Shown here piece after piece: positions 32,824 to 43,548 of a DNA stretch of 64,000 nucleotides; positions within the stretch are counted from its first letter, which is position 1, and every line of letters begins with the position of its first letter. Source of the stretch: Pseudomonadota bacterium (lineage in GTDB: Bacteria; Desulfobacterota; Desulfovibrionia; Desulfovibrionales; Desulfovibrionaceae); assembly GCA_018822105.1 (NCBI GenBank), contig JAHJLB010000014.1, positions 62,001-126,000 of the forward strand, written 5' to 3'. Both the position numbers and the translations under genes were made by a program. The notes under the pieces were generated by a model, which worked only from the letters and a program-made list of their open reading frames with translations, did no database searches and had not been told where the DNA came from.

Positions 32824-34086
32824 TCAGCCTTCCCTCTTGTTGTAGAGCTTGCGCCATTCGTCCAGGAACAGGACAGCGGCCTCAAGTTCGCCAAGCCGGC
32901 CCTGCTGCTGCCGGATGGACCAGACCAGATCCTCAAAACTCGTGTCCGCCGGAAGCGCCAGCCTGTCGAGGAGCACCTCGATGTCCGCCGCCAGTTCCGG
33001 CGTCAGGCCCTCCGCAGCCTGAGCCCTGGCGCGCGGCCTGGGCCAGCCGGGCAGGCGCTGGGCCGTAAAATCAAGCAGGGTCTGCATGCGCGCGGCATAG
33101 GTATGCTCGCGCAGGACCCTGGCCTGGCCGCGCGCGGCGATGGCCTCGCGTTCTTCGCCGTGCTCCAGGTAATGCCTGATCTTGTCCTGCAGCTCCTCCA
33201 TGCTCGCGAAAGTCGCCAGATCATCCTCGGCAAAGGCAGCGGGCATGAGGCCGCGGCGGTCCACCAGTTGAAAGGCGCGGCAGGCGGCGATCTCGAAGGT
33301 GCGCGGATTCATGAAGTCGCCATTGGTGACGAGCTCCTTGGCCTGCACGCTGGAGTGCAGGTTGATGTTCACGCGTGTGGCGTTGAAGATGCGCACGCAA
33401 TCCTCGCTGGACATGCGCGCGCCGCCCATCTGCACAAAGGGCGCAAGCACGGTGTCGCCGTCCCAGTCAGTTCCCCAGAGCTTGAAGTCGTGGCGGATCA
33501 GCTCGCGGAAGGCCACGCGGCGGTTGGCGTAGCCCGCGCCCATGAAGGACACGTCCGAGCCGAACCTGCGCCGTTCCGCTGCGGAAAGTTCAAGTGGTTT
33601 GTGAACTTCCGGGTGCGCAGCCAGGGGCAGATACAAAGCGTTCGAAACACCAATATCCTTTAATTCTTCAAGAAACGGTTCCCTCTGGATCACGGCGAAG
33701 ATGTCGTAGTGCGGGGCGAAGCCCTTCCAGTAGGTGAACAGGCGGAAGTCCTCCACAAACCACATGGCCGTGGCCACTCCGTCGCGCTTGAGGCGCTTGA
33801 GGGCCTGGATGGACAGGGGCGCCTGGGCCTGGGCCAGCACGAGGTCGGGCTCAAAGGTCTCGACCTTGCTCAGCACGGCCTGGGAGAGCACCTGCAGGTA
33901 GCTGTTCTCCAGGTATTGCAGGCGGTCCGTTCCGACCTTGAGCCCCTGCAGGGCCTTGTACGAAGGATAGAAGTCCGGTGCCTCGAACACCTCCACCAGA
34001 TGCCCCAGCTGGCGCAAGGCGGACGCGCAGTACCTGCCGATGGGCAGGGAGCCGCCATACAGCGGCAACACAACCAGTATCCTCAC
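32824..34086 (-). CDS. CgeB-like glycosyltransferase
   Basis: 420 residues from a GTG start. The N-terminal part (ILVVLPLYGGSLPIGRYCASA, ALQGLKVGTDRLQYLE) and GVATAMWFVEDFRLFTYW match the DUF3880/CgeB N-terminal domain; the C-terminal GT-B half has VSFMGAGYANRRVAFREL, FNATRVNINLHSS and NPRTFEIAACRAFQL, the nucleotide-sugar site of CgeB glycosyltransferases. The tail of about 60 residues is variable. Acceptor unknown; likely surface glycan or protein glycosylation. It is downstream of a family 9 glycosyltransferase on the same strand across an AT-rich 135-base gap. Confidence 0.8.
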   Translation of the reverse strand: MRILVVLPLYGGSLPIGRYCASALRQLGHLVEVFEAPDFYPSYKALQGLKVGTDRLQYLENSYLQVLSQAVLSKVETFEPDLVLAQAQAPLSIQALKRLKRDGVATAMWFVEDFRLFTYWKGFAPHYDIFAVIQREPFLEELKDIGVSNALYLPLAAHPEVHKPLELSAAERRRFGSDVSFMGAGYANRRVAFRELIRHDFKLWGTDWDGDTVLAPFVQMGGARMSSEDCVRIFNATRVNINLHSSVQAKELVTNGDFMNPRTFEIAACRAFQLVDRRGLMPAAFAEDDLATFASMEELQDKIRHYLEHGEEREAIAARGQARVLREHTYAARMQTLLDFTAQRLPGWPRPRARAQAAEGLTPELAADIEVLLDRLALPADTSFEDLVWSIRQQQGRLGELEAAVLFLDEWRKLYNKREG

Positions 34087-34221
34087 CCTCGCCCCCTTGC
34101 TCCTGCGCTAGGCCCGCAGGCCACCGAGCACAATGCCGCCAATGGTGATGCCGAATCAACGAAATCAGTAGTCATGAAAAAATCTAGATAATTTTTAACA
34201 TGCTGAGAAAATGATATTACT

Positions 34222-35508
34222 TTAAAAACCACCGAAAGTCTGCCCCCAGCGGCCCTGAGAGGATTCCCGGTCCGGGGCCTGCCAGTCGCGCTCCGTGTAC
34301 AGGCGTTCCGCCAGTTCATGCAGCACGCTTGAGGCCCTGCCCTGCCCTGCCAGCCCCAGGTGCGCCGCAAGGAACTCGCGAAAGCTCACGCGCAGGTCCG
34401 CCTGGGGGTCCGGCCCGGCCAGGGGCGCAAAGGTCTGGCCCAGGGCGTCCGTGTCCGAGTTGAAAGCCGTCAGGCCATCCGGAAGGTGGCCCTCCTCGCG
34501 GGTGGACAGGTAGCGCAGCAGGCCGCTTTCGCCGAAGGGCCGCAGACAGGCCACCTGCGAGGTGCAGGGCTGGGACTCCAGGCAGGGGGTGCAGTCCAGA
34601 TTGGCCTGGAGCACCATGTGTCCCTGGCCGTAGGGCCCGGTCTCAAAGCACCAGGCCGAGGACAGGAAGGTGGCCAGCACGGGAACGCCCAGGTGCGCGG
34701 CCAGGTGCATGGTGCCGGTGTCCGGGGTCAGGACCAGATCCAGCCCTCCCACGGTCTCCACCAGGCCCGACCAGTTGGTGGCCCCGCAGAGGTTGCGCAG
34801 CACCCGGGCGTGCCTGCCGGGCAGCTCCCGCTCCAGCTGGCGGGCCGCATGGTGCTCGGCCCTGCTGCCCAGGAGCGTCAGCGACTCGTCGCCGCGCAGA
34901 TCCAGCAGGGCTGTGACCAGGCTGGCCAGGACCTTGGGCGGCAGGGAGCGCCTGGATTCCCGCCCGGCCATGACCACGCCCAGGCCGCCGCCCCTGCCCA
35001 GGGCCGGGGGATTCACCTCGGCCGAGTCAACGGGCGAGACGTGGTGCCAGGCCCAGAAATCGGCGATGTTCAGCCCGATGCGGCGCATGGACGACCAGCG
35101 CATGGCCAAACGGGCCCATTGGCCGACAATCTCCTGGCCCTTGCTCCAGACGTGCCCAAGCACGCGCTGCGGCTCGAAGAGCCCGGCCACGCGGTAGTTC
35201 AGGGGCGAAAAATTGAGGTTATAGATGCGCTCGAAGGGGATGTCCGCCAGTTCCCGGAAGGCCGGAACGTTCTTGGCCAGCAGGATGCGCGCCTGTTCCT
35301 CAGCCGGAAGCCTGGCCAGGGCCGTGCCGTGGGCGCACACCGGATGCAGGTGCACCAAGGGATACAGCAGCCGGGCCAAGGGGGCCAGGGACTCGTCCAG
35401 GCAGAGGTGGACCTCGCTGCCCGGCTCCGCGCACAGCGACAAGAGCAGGCGCTTGGTCTGCACGAGGTCGCCGAACCGGGCGAGCTGGATGACGAGCTGC
35501 TGTGACAT
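34222..35508 (-). CDS. Glycosyltransferase family 9 (heptosyltransferase-like)
   Basis: 428 residues. The N-terminus LVIQLARFGDLVQTKRLLL and the donor-site motif LVLTPDTGTMHLAAHLGVP are diagnostic of family 9; PCLESQPCTSQVACLRPF is a cysteine-rich segment often seen in the C-terminal domain of this subgroup. It probably adds a heptose or related sugar to lipopolysaccharide core or to a protein. It is transcribed away from the sirC gene, whose start is 111 bases away on the other strand. Its C-terminal 100 residues are less conserved and proline/glutamine-rich. Confidence 0.82.
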   Translation of the reverse strand: MSQQLVIQLARFGDLVQTKRLLLSLCAEPGSEVHLCLDESLAPLARLLYPLVHLHPVCAHGTALARLPAEEQARILLAKNVPAFRELADIPFERIYNLNFSPLNYRVAGLFEPQRVLGHVWSKGQEIVGQWARLAMRWSSMRRIGLNIADFWAWHHVSPVDSAEVNPPALGRGGGLGVVMAGRESRRSLPPKVLASLVTALLDLRGDESLTLLGSRAEHHAARQLERELPGRHARVLRNLCGATNWSGLVETVGGLDLVLTPDTGTMHLAAHLGVPVLATFLSSAWCFETGPYGQGHMVLQANLDCTPCLESQPCTSQVACLRPFGESGLLRYLSTREEGHLPDGLTAFNSDTDALGQTFAPLAGPDPQADLRVSFREFLAAHLGLAGQGRASSVLHELAERLYTERDWQAPDRESSQGRWGQTFGGF

Positions 35509-35618
35509 GGGCCGTGTGTGCCGCTCCTATTCATGATGTTCCGGCACCCTATCCCAGGGGGAGTGAATCTGGCAAGAATGGCCGCATTGCCATTTTACAG
35601 ACCGGCCAAGGATTTGGT

Positions 35619-36308
35619 ATGACTTTCCAGATGCGCTACTATCCCATGTTCGTGAGCCTAGATGACCGGGCCTGCCTTGTGGTGGGCGCGGGCCAGGTGG
35701 GCTTGCGCAAAATCGAAACCCTGGTGGACTGCGGCGCCTCCCGCATCCTGGTGGTCGACAGGAACCCGCCGGACGAAAGCCTGGCCGCCCTGCTTGCAAG
35801 GCCTGGCCTTTGCTTTGAGCAGCGCGATTTCGCGGACTCGGACCTGGACGGCGTGTTCCTGGTCATCGCCTCCACCAGCAGCCCGGCCGTGAACCTGCGC
35901 CTCAGCGATCTTTGCCGCCAGCGCGGGGTGCTCTGCAACATCGTGGACCAGCCGGAACAGTGCAGCTTCATCGTTCCGGCCGCAGTGCGCCGAGGCGACC
36001 TGACCCTGGCCGTGTCCACAGGCGGCCAGAGCCCGGCCCTGGCCAAGCGCATCCGCAGGGACCTGGAGCAGACCTTCGGCCAGGAGTACGCCCTGTTCCT
36101 GGGGCTCATGGGGCGGCTGCGGCCCCTTGTCCTGGGTCTGGGCCAGGAGACGGACGTCAACACCGGAATATTCCGCAACCTTGTGGCCTCACGCTTGCTA
36201 GAAGCCTTGAAGCGTCACGACGCGGCCTTGGCCCGGGCGGAGCTCGCCGCTCACCTTCCGCCCCAACTGCACGACTCGATGACGGAGATCCTGCATGGCC
36301 TTGTCTGA
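35619..36308 (+). CDS. sirC: Precorrin-2 dehydrogenase / sirohydrochlorin ferrochelatase (Met8-type)
   Basis: 229 residues from ATG 35619 (AAGGA seven bases upstream); the longer open frame has no ribosome site. The NAD-binding motif is CLVVGAGQVGLRKIETLVDCG, with VVDRNPP next, FLVIASTSSPAVNLRLS, and LCNIVDQPEQCSFIVPAAV plus STGGQSPALAKRIRRDLE of the catalytic part. It oxidises precorrin-2 to sirohydrochlorin, the branch point to sirohaem (needed for dissimilatory sulfite reductase), cobalamin and the sirohaem-dependent haem route. It overlaps hemX by 14 bases. Confidence 0.85.
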   Translation: MTFQMRYYPMFVSLDDRACLVVGAGQVGLRKIETLVDCGASRILVVDRNPPDESLAALLARPGLCFEQRDFADSDLDGVFLVIASTSSPAVNLRLSDLCRQRGVLCNIVDQPEQCSFIVPAAVRRGDLTLAVSTGGQSPALAKRIRRDLEQTFGQEYALFLGLMGRLRPLVLGLGQETDVNTGIFRNLVASRLLEALKRHDAALARAELAAHLPPQLHDSMTEILHGLV

Positions 36309-37128
36309 TCTGCTCCCGATGCTGGTCATCGCCCTGTATTTCCTTGGCACCGTGCTCTTTGTGGTGGGCTCGGCCCTGCGCCAGGAGCTGCTGAAGAAAA
36401 TCGCCCTGGGCTTCGCCACCCTGGGCTTCGCCCTGCACAGCGTGGACCTCGCGCAGCTCCTGACCGTGGCCGACCCCGCCCTGGCCCTCACCACCGGACG
36501 CTTTCTCTTCTGTCTGCTGGGCTGGGGCATACTGGTCTTCTTCCTGCTGCTCTGGTGGCGGCTCAAGCTCAAATTCCTGGCAGTGGTGGCCATGCCCCTG
36601 GCCTTGATGTTCTATGTGGCGTCCAACGCCACTGTGGGCGTCAACACCAAGCTGCCGCCCATGCTCACCGGCCTCTTCTTCTTCCTGCACGTGGGCACCC
36701 TGTTCTGCAGCATGGCCCTCCTGGCCATGGCCTTTGGCGCCGGGCTGGCCTTTATGCACCTGGAGAAGCGCATCAAGACAAAGGCCGGGCTCAAGACGTT
36801 TCAAAAGGACATGCCCTCCCTGGACACCTTTGACCGGGTGAACCATTTCGTCAGCCTGTGCGGATTTCCGCTGTACACCCTGGGCCTGGCCTCGGGCTAT
36901 GTCTGGGCCTGGCTTTCGGCCCGGCGCGTGTTCTCCCTGGATCCCAAGGAGGTCGTGGCCCTGGTTGTTCTCATCCTCTACGCCAACCTCTTCCACCAGC
37001 GCCTGGCCCTGGGCCGGCGCGGCCGCAAACCGGCAGTCATGGTCATCGTCGTGTTCCTGCTCAGCGTCGTGTCCATGATCGGCATCAACTTCCTGGTCCC
37101 CACAACCTTTCATGGGTTCAAGCCGTAA
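36295..37128 (+). CDS. hemX: HemX/CcsA-family cytochrome c assembly membrane protein
   Basis: 277 residues, eight hydrophobic segments. The core motif GYVWAWLSARRVFSLDPKE echoes the tryptophan-rich WWD haem-handling loop of CcsA/CcmC proteins. Conserved histidines lie in TGLFFFLHVGTLFC and ILYANLFHQRLA. Located between sirC and hemA, which is the usual place of hemX in such organisms; it is thought to help regulate HemA or handle haem for cytochrome c maturation. Its stop overlaps the hemA start (TAATG). Confidence 0.8.
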   Translation: MALSDLLPMLVIALYFLGTVLFVVGSALRQELLKKIALGFATLGFALHSVDLAQLLTVADPALALTTGRFLFCLLGWGILVFFLLLWWRLKLKFLAVVAMPLALMFYVASNATVGVNTKLPPMLTGLFFFLHVGTLFCSMALLAMAFGAGLAFMHLEKRIKTKAGLKTFQKDMPSLDTFDRVNHFVSLCGFPLYTLGLASGYVWAWLSARRVFSLDPKEVVALVVLILYANLFHQRLALGRRGRKPAVMVIVVFLLSVVSMIGINFLVPTTFHGFKP

Positions 37129-38513
37129 TGCATAAGAACATCCTGCTTATTGGACTCAACCACCGCTCAGCCGGCGTGGATGTGCGCGAGAAGTACGCCC
37201 TTACCAACGTTGCCGACTTTGAGAAGAGCCTGCTGTCCGCCTGCCCCGTAAGCGAGGTCATGGCCCTGTCCACCTGCAACCGCGTGGAGATCCTCGTGGT
37301 GGCGGACACCGCCAAGAGCGCCGATGTGGACCTGGCCGAAGCCGTGCTGAGCCACTGGGCCGGGACCTGCTCCGGCCCCCTGGACCCGCTGCGCGCCCAC
37401 ACCTATTGCCACAAAGGCCTGGAGGCCGTGACGCACCTGTTCTGCGTGGCCGCCAGCCTGGACTCCATGGTCATGGGCGAGCCGCAGATCCTGGGCCAGC
37501 TCAAGACCTCCTACCGCAAGGCCGTGGAAACCGGCAGCGCCCGTGTCATCATCAACCGCCTGCTGCACAAGTCCTTCTCCGTGGCCAAGCGCGTGCGCAC
37601 CGAGACCGCCATCGCCTCCAGCGCAGTGTCCATCAGCTATGCCGCCGTGGAGCTGGCCAAGAAGATCTTCGGCGAGCTCTCCGGAAAAACGGCCCTGCTC
37701 GTGGGCGCGGGCGAGATGGCCGAGCTGGCGGCCACGCACCTCCTGGCCTCGGGCATCAAGAAGCTCTACATCTGCAACCGCACCTTCGCTCGCGCCCAGG
37801 AGCTGGCCAAGACCATGCACGGGGAGGCCATATTCTTTGAGGACATGGTGGAGCGCCTGCGCGATGTGGACATCGTCATCAGCTCCACGGGCTCGCCCAC
37901 GGCCATCATCCGCGCGCGCGACATCCGCGAGGTGCTCAAGAAGCGCCGCAACCGCGCCATGTTCTTCATCGACATCGCCGTGCCGCGTGACATCGACCCG
38001 GACGTCAACGGCCTGGACAACGTCTACCTCTACGACATCGACGACCTGAAGGAGGTCGTGGAGGAGAACATGTCCACGCGCCAGGGCGAGGCCGTGAAGG
38101 CCCGGGCCATCGTGGACATCGAAACCGGGGCCTTCGCCACCTGGCTGAAGTCCCTGGCCCTGCAGCCCACCATCACCGACCTGCTGGGCCGGGCCGAGGA
38201 GGTGGCCAGCCGCGAATTGGCCAAAACCATCAAGCGCCTGGGTCCCGTGGACGACGAGACCCGCGCGGCCCTGGAGGTGCTGGTTTCCTCCGTGAGCCGT
38301 AAGCTGCTGCACGAGCCCATCTGCTTCCTCAAGCGCCGCACCAGGGAGGAAGGCACGGCCGAGCGCTTCATCGACATGACCCGCCGCATCTTCAACCTCG
38401 ACGCGGATCCGGTGAACGCGGACGCCCACCTGGACCGCCGCAGCCTGGGCGACGGCGACGAAGAGCTGGACTGCGAGTGCTGCCGCGACGCCGACCCAGA
38501 GAGCCCGGAGTAG
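37128..38513 (+). CDS. hemA: Glutamyl-tRNA reductase
   Basis: 461 residues from ATG 37128; an in-frame extension upstream overlaps hemX and is not needed. Cys50 in MALSTCNRVEI is the catalytic thiol; the substrate loop DSMVMGEPQILGQLK and the NADPH site ALLVGAGEMAELAATHLL follow, and the C-terminal dimerisation helix ends around 410. It reduces glutamyl-tRNA to glutamate-1-semialdehyde, the first step of tetrapyrrole synthesis. The last 40 residues form an acidic tail with a CECC cluster, not usual for the family, which could be a metal- or haem-sensing addition. Confidence 0.94.
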   Translation: MHKNILLIGLNHRSAGVDVREKYALTNVADFEKSLLSACPVSEVMALSTCNRVEILVVADTAKSADVDLAEAVLSHWAGTCSGPLDPLRAHTYCHKGLEAVTHLFCVAASLDSMVMGEPQILGQLKTSYRKAVETGSARVIINRLLHKSFSVAKRVRTETAIASSAVSISYAAVELAKKIFGELSGKTALLVGAGEMAELAATHLLASGIKKLYICNRTFARAQELAKTMHGEAIFFEDMVERLRDVDIVISSTGSPTAIIRARDIREVLKKRRNRAMFFIDIAVPRDIDPDVNGLDNVYLYDIDDLKEVVEENMSTRQGEAVKARAIVDIETGAFATWLKSLALQPTITDLLGRAEEVASRELAKTIKRLGPVDDETRAALEVLVSSVSRKLLHEPICFLKRRTREEGTAERFIDMTRRIFNLDADPVNADAHLDRRSLGDGDEELDCECCRDADPESPE

Positions 38514-38515
38514 CC

Positions 38516-38854
38516 ATGCGCAACTACCTCATCGAGGACCTGTACCCCGAACAGATGGAGCTGGTGCGCAAGCGCCTCGACGAGAGCGGGCTGGCCGGAT
38601 CCCTGGAGGGCATCTACTACCTGCCCGTGCCCGAGGACCTGCTCGCAGAGGAGCAGCGCGAGCACCAGGGCCAATGCGGCCCGTACATCTTCGTGCTGGA
38701 GATCCTGGATGAGACGAGCCTCAAGCTTGAGCTCCTCGTGCGCGCCCAGGGCAAGCTGCGCTGCTCCTGCGTCATGTACGCCACACCTGCCCAGCGCTCG
38801 CACATCATGGACTTCCTCGACGTCTTCCTCCGCCAACTGGACATCTCCGTGTAG
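38516..38854 (+). CDS. Conserved-type hypothetical protein, 112 aa
   Basis: Starts at ATG 38516, two bases after the hemA stop. Acidic, soluble protein with IEDLYPEQMELVRKRLDE at the N-terminus, a central IYYLPVPEDLL, and IMDFLDVFLRQLDISV at the end. There is no motif I recognise. Tight spacing with hemA and tilS (two bases each side) shows it is a genuine member of this operon. Function unknown. Confidence 0.65.
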   Translation: MRNYLIEDLYPEQMELVRKRLDESGLAGSLEGIYYLPVPEDLLAEEQREHQGQCGPYIFVLEILDETSLKLELLVRAQGKLRCSCVMYATPAQRSHIMDFLDVFLRQLDISV

Positions 38855-38856
38855 GC

Positions 38857-39900
38857 ATGAACACCACGGCGCAACGCCTGCAGGACCTTCCGCGCCCAGC
38901 GGCCCGGTTCTGCCTGGGGATCGGCAGGTTCGCCGGGCGCGAGCTTGGCTGCGATTTTCCCGCCCTGCGCTGCCTGGTGGCCTGCTCCGGCGGGGCGGAC
39001 TCCACCGCCCTGCTGCTCGTGGCCAAATTCCTCTGCCAGTCCCGGGGCGGCTCTGTGGTGGCCGCGCACCTGGACCACTCCCTGCGCCAGGAATCGCCTG
39101 CGGACGCAAGTTTTGTGGCCAACCTCTGCGCCGTCCTGGACGTGGCCCTGATCTCCGAGCGCCAGGACATCGCGGCCTTGGCCCAGGCTTCCGGTCTGGG
39201 GCTTGAGGAGGCCGGCCGCAACGCGCGCTACGGCTTTCTGGAGCGGGCAAGGCGCGAGACAGGCGCCGACATCGTTCTCGTGGCCCACCAGTTGAACGAC
39301 CTGGCCGAGGACCAGCTCATGCGGCTCATGCGCGGCTCGGGCTGGCCGGCCCTGGGGGGCATGGCCGGACACGATGCGCAGCGCAGCCTGCTGCGCCCGC
39401 TTTTGCTCAGTCCTCGCGCGGCATTAGAAGACTTCTTGAAAATCTTGAAGCAGACCTGGCGGGTGGATGGCAGCAATTTTGATCGCGCAACAACGCGCAA
39501 CCGGGTGCGCCATGAGCTGCTGCCCAATCTCCTCAGCCACAATCCGTGCTACCTGGACGGCGTGGCCCGGCTGTGGCGCCAGGCGCGCATGGACGGCGCG
39601 CACTGGGACCAGGCCCTGTCCAGGCTCTTGCCGCAGGTGCGGTTGGAGAAAGGCAGGCGCTTGATCCCGGCCAGTGCGCTCAGCGCATCCCCTGCCCCGC
39701 TGCGCCTGCGCCTGTACAAGGCCGTTCTCGAGACCGCCGGCCCGGGCCAGAGCCTGTGCGACGCCCTGTTCCGGCTGGACGAACTCTGGGTCCAGCGCGC
39801 CTCGGGCAAGAGCGTACGCTTTCCCGGCGACAAGGAGGCGCGCATCAGCCGGGCAGGCGTTGTTCTGCAAGTTATTGACAGGAAAAAAGAGTGCGGATAA
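38857..39900 (+). CDS. tilS: tRNA(Ile)-lysidine synthetase
   Basis: 347 residues. The ATP-binding PP-loop is SGGADS at 44-49 (VACSGGADSTALLLVA); VAAHLDHSLRQES, EEAGRNARYGFLERARRE and HQLNDLAEDQLMRLMRG are family motifs, as is ATTRNRVRHELLP. TilS puts lysidine on C34 of the tRNA reading AUA. It is somewhat short at the C-terminus compared with E. coli TilS, as is common outside enterobacteria. Confidence 0.9.
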   Translation: MNTTAQRLQDLPRPAARFCLGIGRFAGRELGCDFPALRCLVACSGGADSTALLLVAKFLCQSRGGSVVAAHLDHSLRQESPADASFVANLCAVLDVALISERQDIAALAQASGLGLEEAGRNARYGFLERARRETGADIVLVAHQLNDLAEDQLMRLMRGSGWPALGGMAGHDAQRSLLRPLLLSPRAALEDFLKILKQTWRVDGSNFDRATTRNRVRHELLPNLLSHNPCYLDGVARLWRQARMDGAHWDQALSRLLPQVRLEKGRRLIPASALSASPAPLRLRLYKAVLETAGPGQSLCDALFRLDELWVQRASGKSVRFPGDKEARISRAGVVLQVIDRKKECG

Positions 39901-39952
39901 GAGCTTGTGAATCTTTTGCACAAGCCAAAAGCAATCACCCCAAGGAGGAACA

Positions 39953-40621
39953 ATGAATATTCTCATGTTCGGACCCAACGGCAGCGGCAAGGGCACCCAG
40001 GGCACCCTGGTGAAGGCCAAACATAACCTGGACCACATCGAGTCCGGCGCCATCTTCCGCAAGCACATCGGCGGCGGCACCGAACTTGGCATGAAGGCCA
40101 AGGAATACATCAACCGCGGCGAGCTGGTGCCCGATGACATCACCATCCCCATGGTGCTCGACGTGCTCAAGAACGCCAGCAGCAACGGCTGGCTCCTGGA
40201 CGGCTTCCCCCGCAGCCTGGTCCAGGCCGAGAAGCTCTGGGAAGCCCTGCAGAAGGACGGCGAGAAGCTCGACTTCGTCATCGAGATCCTGCTGCCCCGC
40301 CAGGTGGCCAAGAACCGCATCATGGGCCGCCGCCTGTGCGCCACGGACAACAACCACCCGAACAACATCTTCATCGACGCCATCAAGCCCAACGGCGAAG
40401 TCTGCCGCGTGTGCGGCGGCGCCCTGAGCGCCCGCGCCGACGACCAGGACGAGGGCGCCATCGACAAGCGCCACGACATCTACTACGATGACAAGACCGG
40501 CACCGTCGCCGCAGCCTACTTCTACAAGGCCCTGGCCGCCAAGGGCGCCTGCAAGTACATTGAGCTGAACGGCGAAGGCTCCATCGACTCCATCAAGAAG
40601 ACCCTGCTGGATCAGCTGTAG
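39953..40621 (+). CDS. adk: Adenylate kinase with cysteine-containing LID
   Basis: 222 residues with AAGGAGG before ATG. The P-loop is GPNGSGKGTQ (7-16), the AMP site LLDGFPRSLVQAE. The LID holds Cys129-x2-Asp132 and Cys151-x2-Cys154 (GEVCRVCGG), with His135 in between: a mixed set able to bind zinc, unlike the classic four-cysteine or the hydrogen-bonded enterobacterial LID. It balances adenine nucleotides. The strong terminator at 40670-40705 ends this operon. Confidence 0.92.
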   Translation: MNILMFGPNGSGKGTQGTLVKAKHNLDHIESGAIFRKHIGGGTELGMKAKEYINRGELVPDDITIPMVLDVLKNASSNGWLLDGFPRSLVQAEKLWEALQKDGEKLDFVIEILLPRQVAKNRIMGRRLCATDNNHPNNIFIDAIKPNGEVCRVCGGALSARADDQDEGAIDKRHDIYYDDKTGTVAAAYFYKALAAKGACKYIELNGEGSIDSIKKTLLDQL

Positions 40622-40669
40622 GCTGATCCGCTGCAGTCGATCTGCTTGACCAGCAGAAACGGCAAGGCA

Positions 40670-40705
40670 AAGGCCCCCTTCCTCGCGGAAGGGGGCCTTC
40701 TTCGT
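40670..40705 (+). terminator. Intrinsic terminator after adk
   Basis: Thirteen-base arms (40670-40682 and 40687-40699) pair perfectly around TCGC, followed by CTTCGTTCTG. It lies 48 bases after adk and also separates it from secF, which converges on it from the minus strand. The 5' arm starts with AA, so a weak T-run on the other strand may let it work in both directions. Confidence 0.85.
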
Positions 40706-40734
40706 TCTGTAAGCTGAGGCGGACGGAGTTTCTT

Positions 40735-41820
40735 TTACGCGGTCCTGGCCTTGGGGGCCTTGGCCGGTGCGAGATCCTCGGAATCCGGGGGGCTCAGGCT
40801 GATGATGATCGGGGCGGCCACGTAGATGGAGGAATAGGTCCCCACCACGATGCCGATGAGCATGGCCAGGGCGAAGTCGTGGATCACCGCGCCGCCGAAG
40901 AGGAACAGGCTGAGCACGGACAGGAAGGCCAGGCCAGAGGTCATGATGGTGCGCGACAGGGTCTGGTTCACGCTCTTGTTGATGATCACCGGCAAAAGTT
41001 CCCCGGTCTTGAGGCCGCGTATCTCGCGGATGCGGTCGTAGACGATGATGGTGTCGTTGAGCGAGAAGCCGATGAGGGTCAAAAGTGCCGCGATGATGGT
41101 CAGGTCGAATTCCTTGTCCAGGATGGAGAAGATGCCGATGGTCGTGAGCACGTCATGGATGAGCGCCACGATGGCCCCCAGGGCGTAATTCAGGCGCAGG
41201 ACGAAGCACAGGGCCAGGGTGATCATCAGCGCGCCCAGCACCAGCCACACCTGGGGGGCTTGGAAATACTGCAGCGCCGTGATGCCGGCGAAAAGGCCCG
41301 CGGCCATGAGCCCGGCGGCCATCCAGCGGTGCTCGAAACGGCCGGAGATGTAGATGGCGATGAGCAGGATGGCGAAGTACATCGCCTCCATGGCCTTGCC
41401 GCGCAGGTCCTCGCCGACCTTCGGGCCCACCATCTCGATGCGCTTGAACTCGTACTTGACCCCGCCGAGGCCTTCGTCCAGCGCCTGGGCAACGGTCTTC
41501 TGCACGTTCTCGCTGCTGCCCTCGGTGATGGAGGTGCGGATGAGGAAGTCGTTGTCCTTGACCTTGCCCATCTGCTGCACCACGAGGCCCGGAAGGTTCG
41601 CTCCCTCCAGCACCTTTTTGACCTTGCCGATGTCCGTGGGGGCGTTGAACTTGGCCTGGATGATCACGCCGCCCGCAAAGTCGATGCCGAAGCGCGGGCC
41701 GCCCTTCATGACCAGGGAGATGCCCCCGACGATGATCATCAGGGCGGAAAGGGCAAAGGCGTAGTAACGCAGCCCGATGAAGTCGATTTTTGTTTCGTGC
41801 TTGATGAAGGAAAAGCTCAT
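40735..41820 (-). CDS. secF: Protein translocase subunit SecF
   Basis: 361 residues, six membrane segments with a large periplasmic loop after TM1. Conserved D1 motif FGIDFAGGVIIQ, and the RND-type D5/D6 regions FSLNDTIIVYDRIREIRG and NQTLSRTIMTSGLAFLSVL. With SecD it uses the proton motive force to finish protein export. It lies nine bases after secD, its normal partner. Confidence 0.95.
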   Translation of the reverse strand: MSFSFIKHETKIDFIGLRYYAFALSALMIIVGGISLVMKGGPRFGIDFAGGVIIQAKFNAPTDIGKVKKVLEGANLPGLVVQQMGKVKDNDFLIRTSITEGSSENVQKTVAQALDEGLGGVKYEFKRIEMVGPKVGEDLRGKAMEAMYFAILLIAIYISGRFEHRWMAAGLMAAGLFAGITALQYFQAPQVWLVLGALMITLALCFVLRLNYALGAIVALIHDVLTTIGIFSILDKEFDLTIIAALLTLIGFSLNDTIIVYDRIREIRGLKTGELLPVIINKSVNQTLSRTIMTSGLAFLSVLSLFLFGGAVIHDFALAMLIGIVVGTYSSIYVAAPIIISLSPPDSEDLAPAKAPKARTA

Positions 41821-41829
41821 GTCGTCTCC

Positions 41830-43434
<1,605 letters not shown>

Positions 43435-43548
43435 GTACTCTCCCTTGACGAACGCTTCACAAAGGACGTTTTGCGAAAGACAAGCGCGGACCCGGGCGCT
43501 TCCCCAGGTCCGCGTATCTGCCTTTCGGCTGAAAATCAAAGGAAAAGA

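Noticed and set aside
34087-34221. AT-rich gap between the two minus-strand glycosyltransferases as an insertion-sequence scar
   Set aside because: No terminal inverted repeats, target duplication or transposase remnant could be found.
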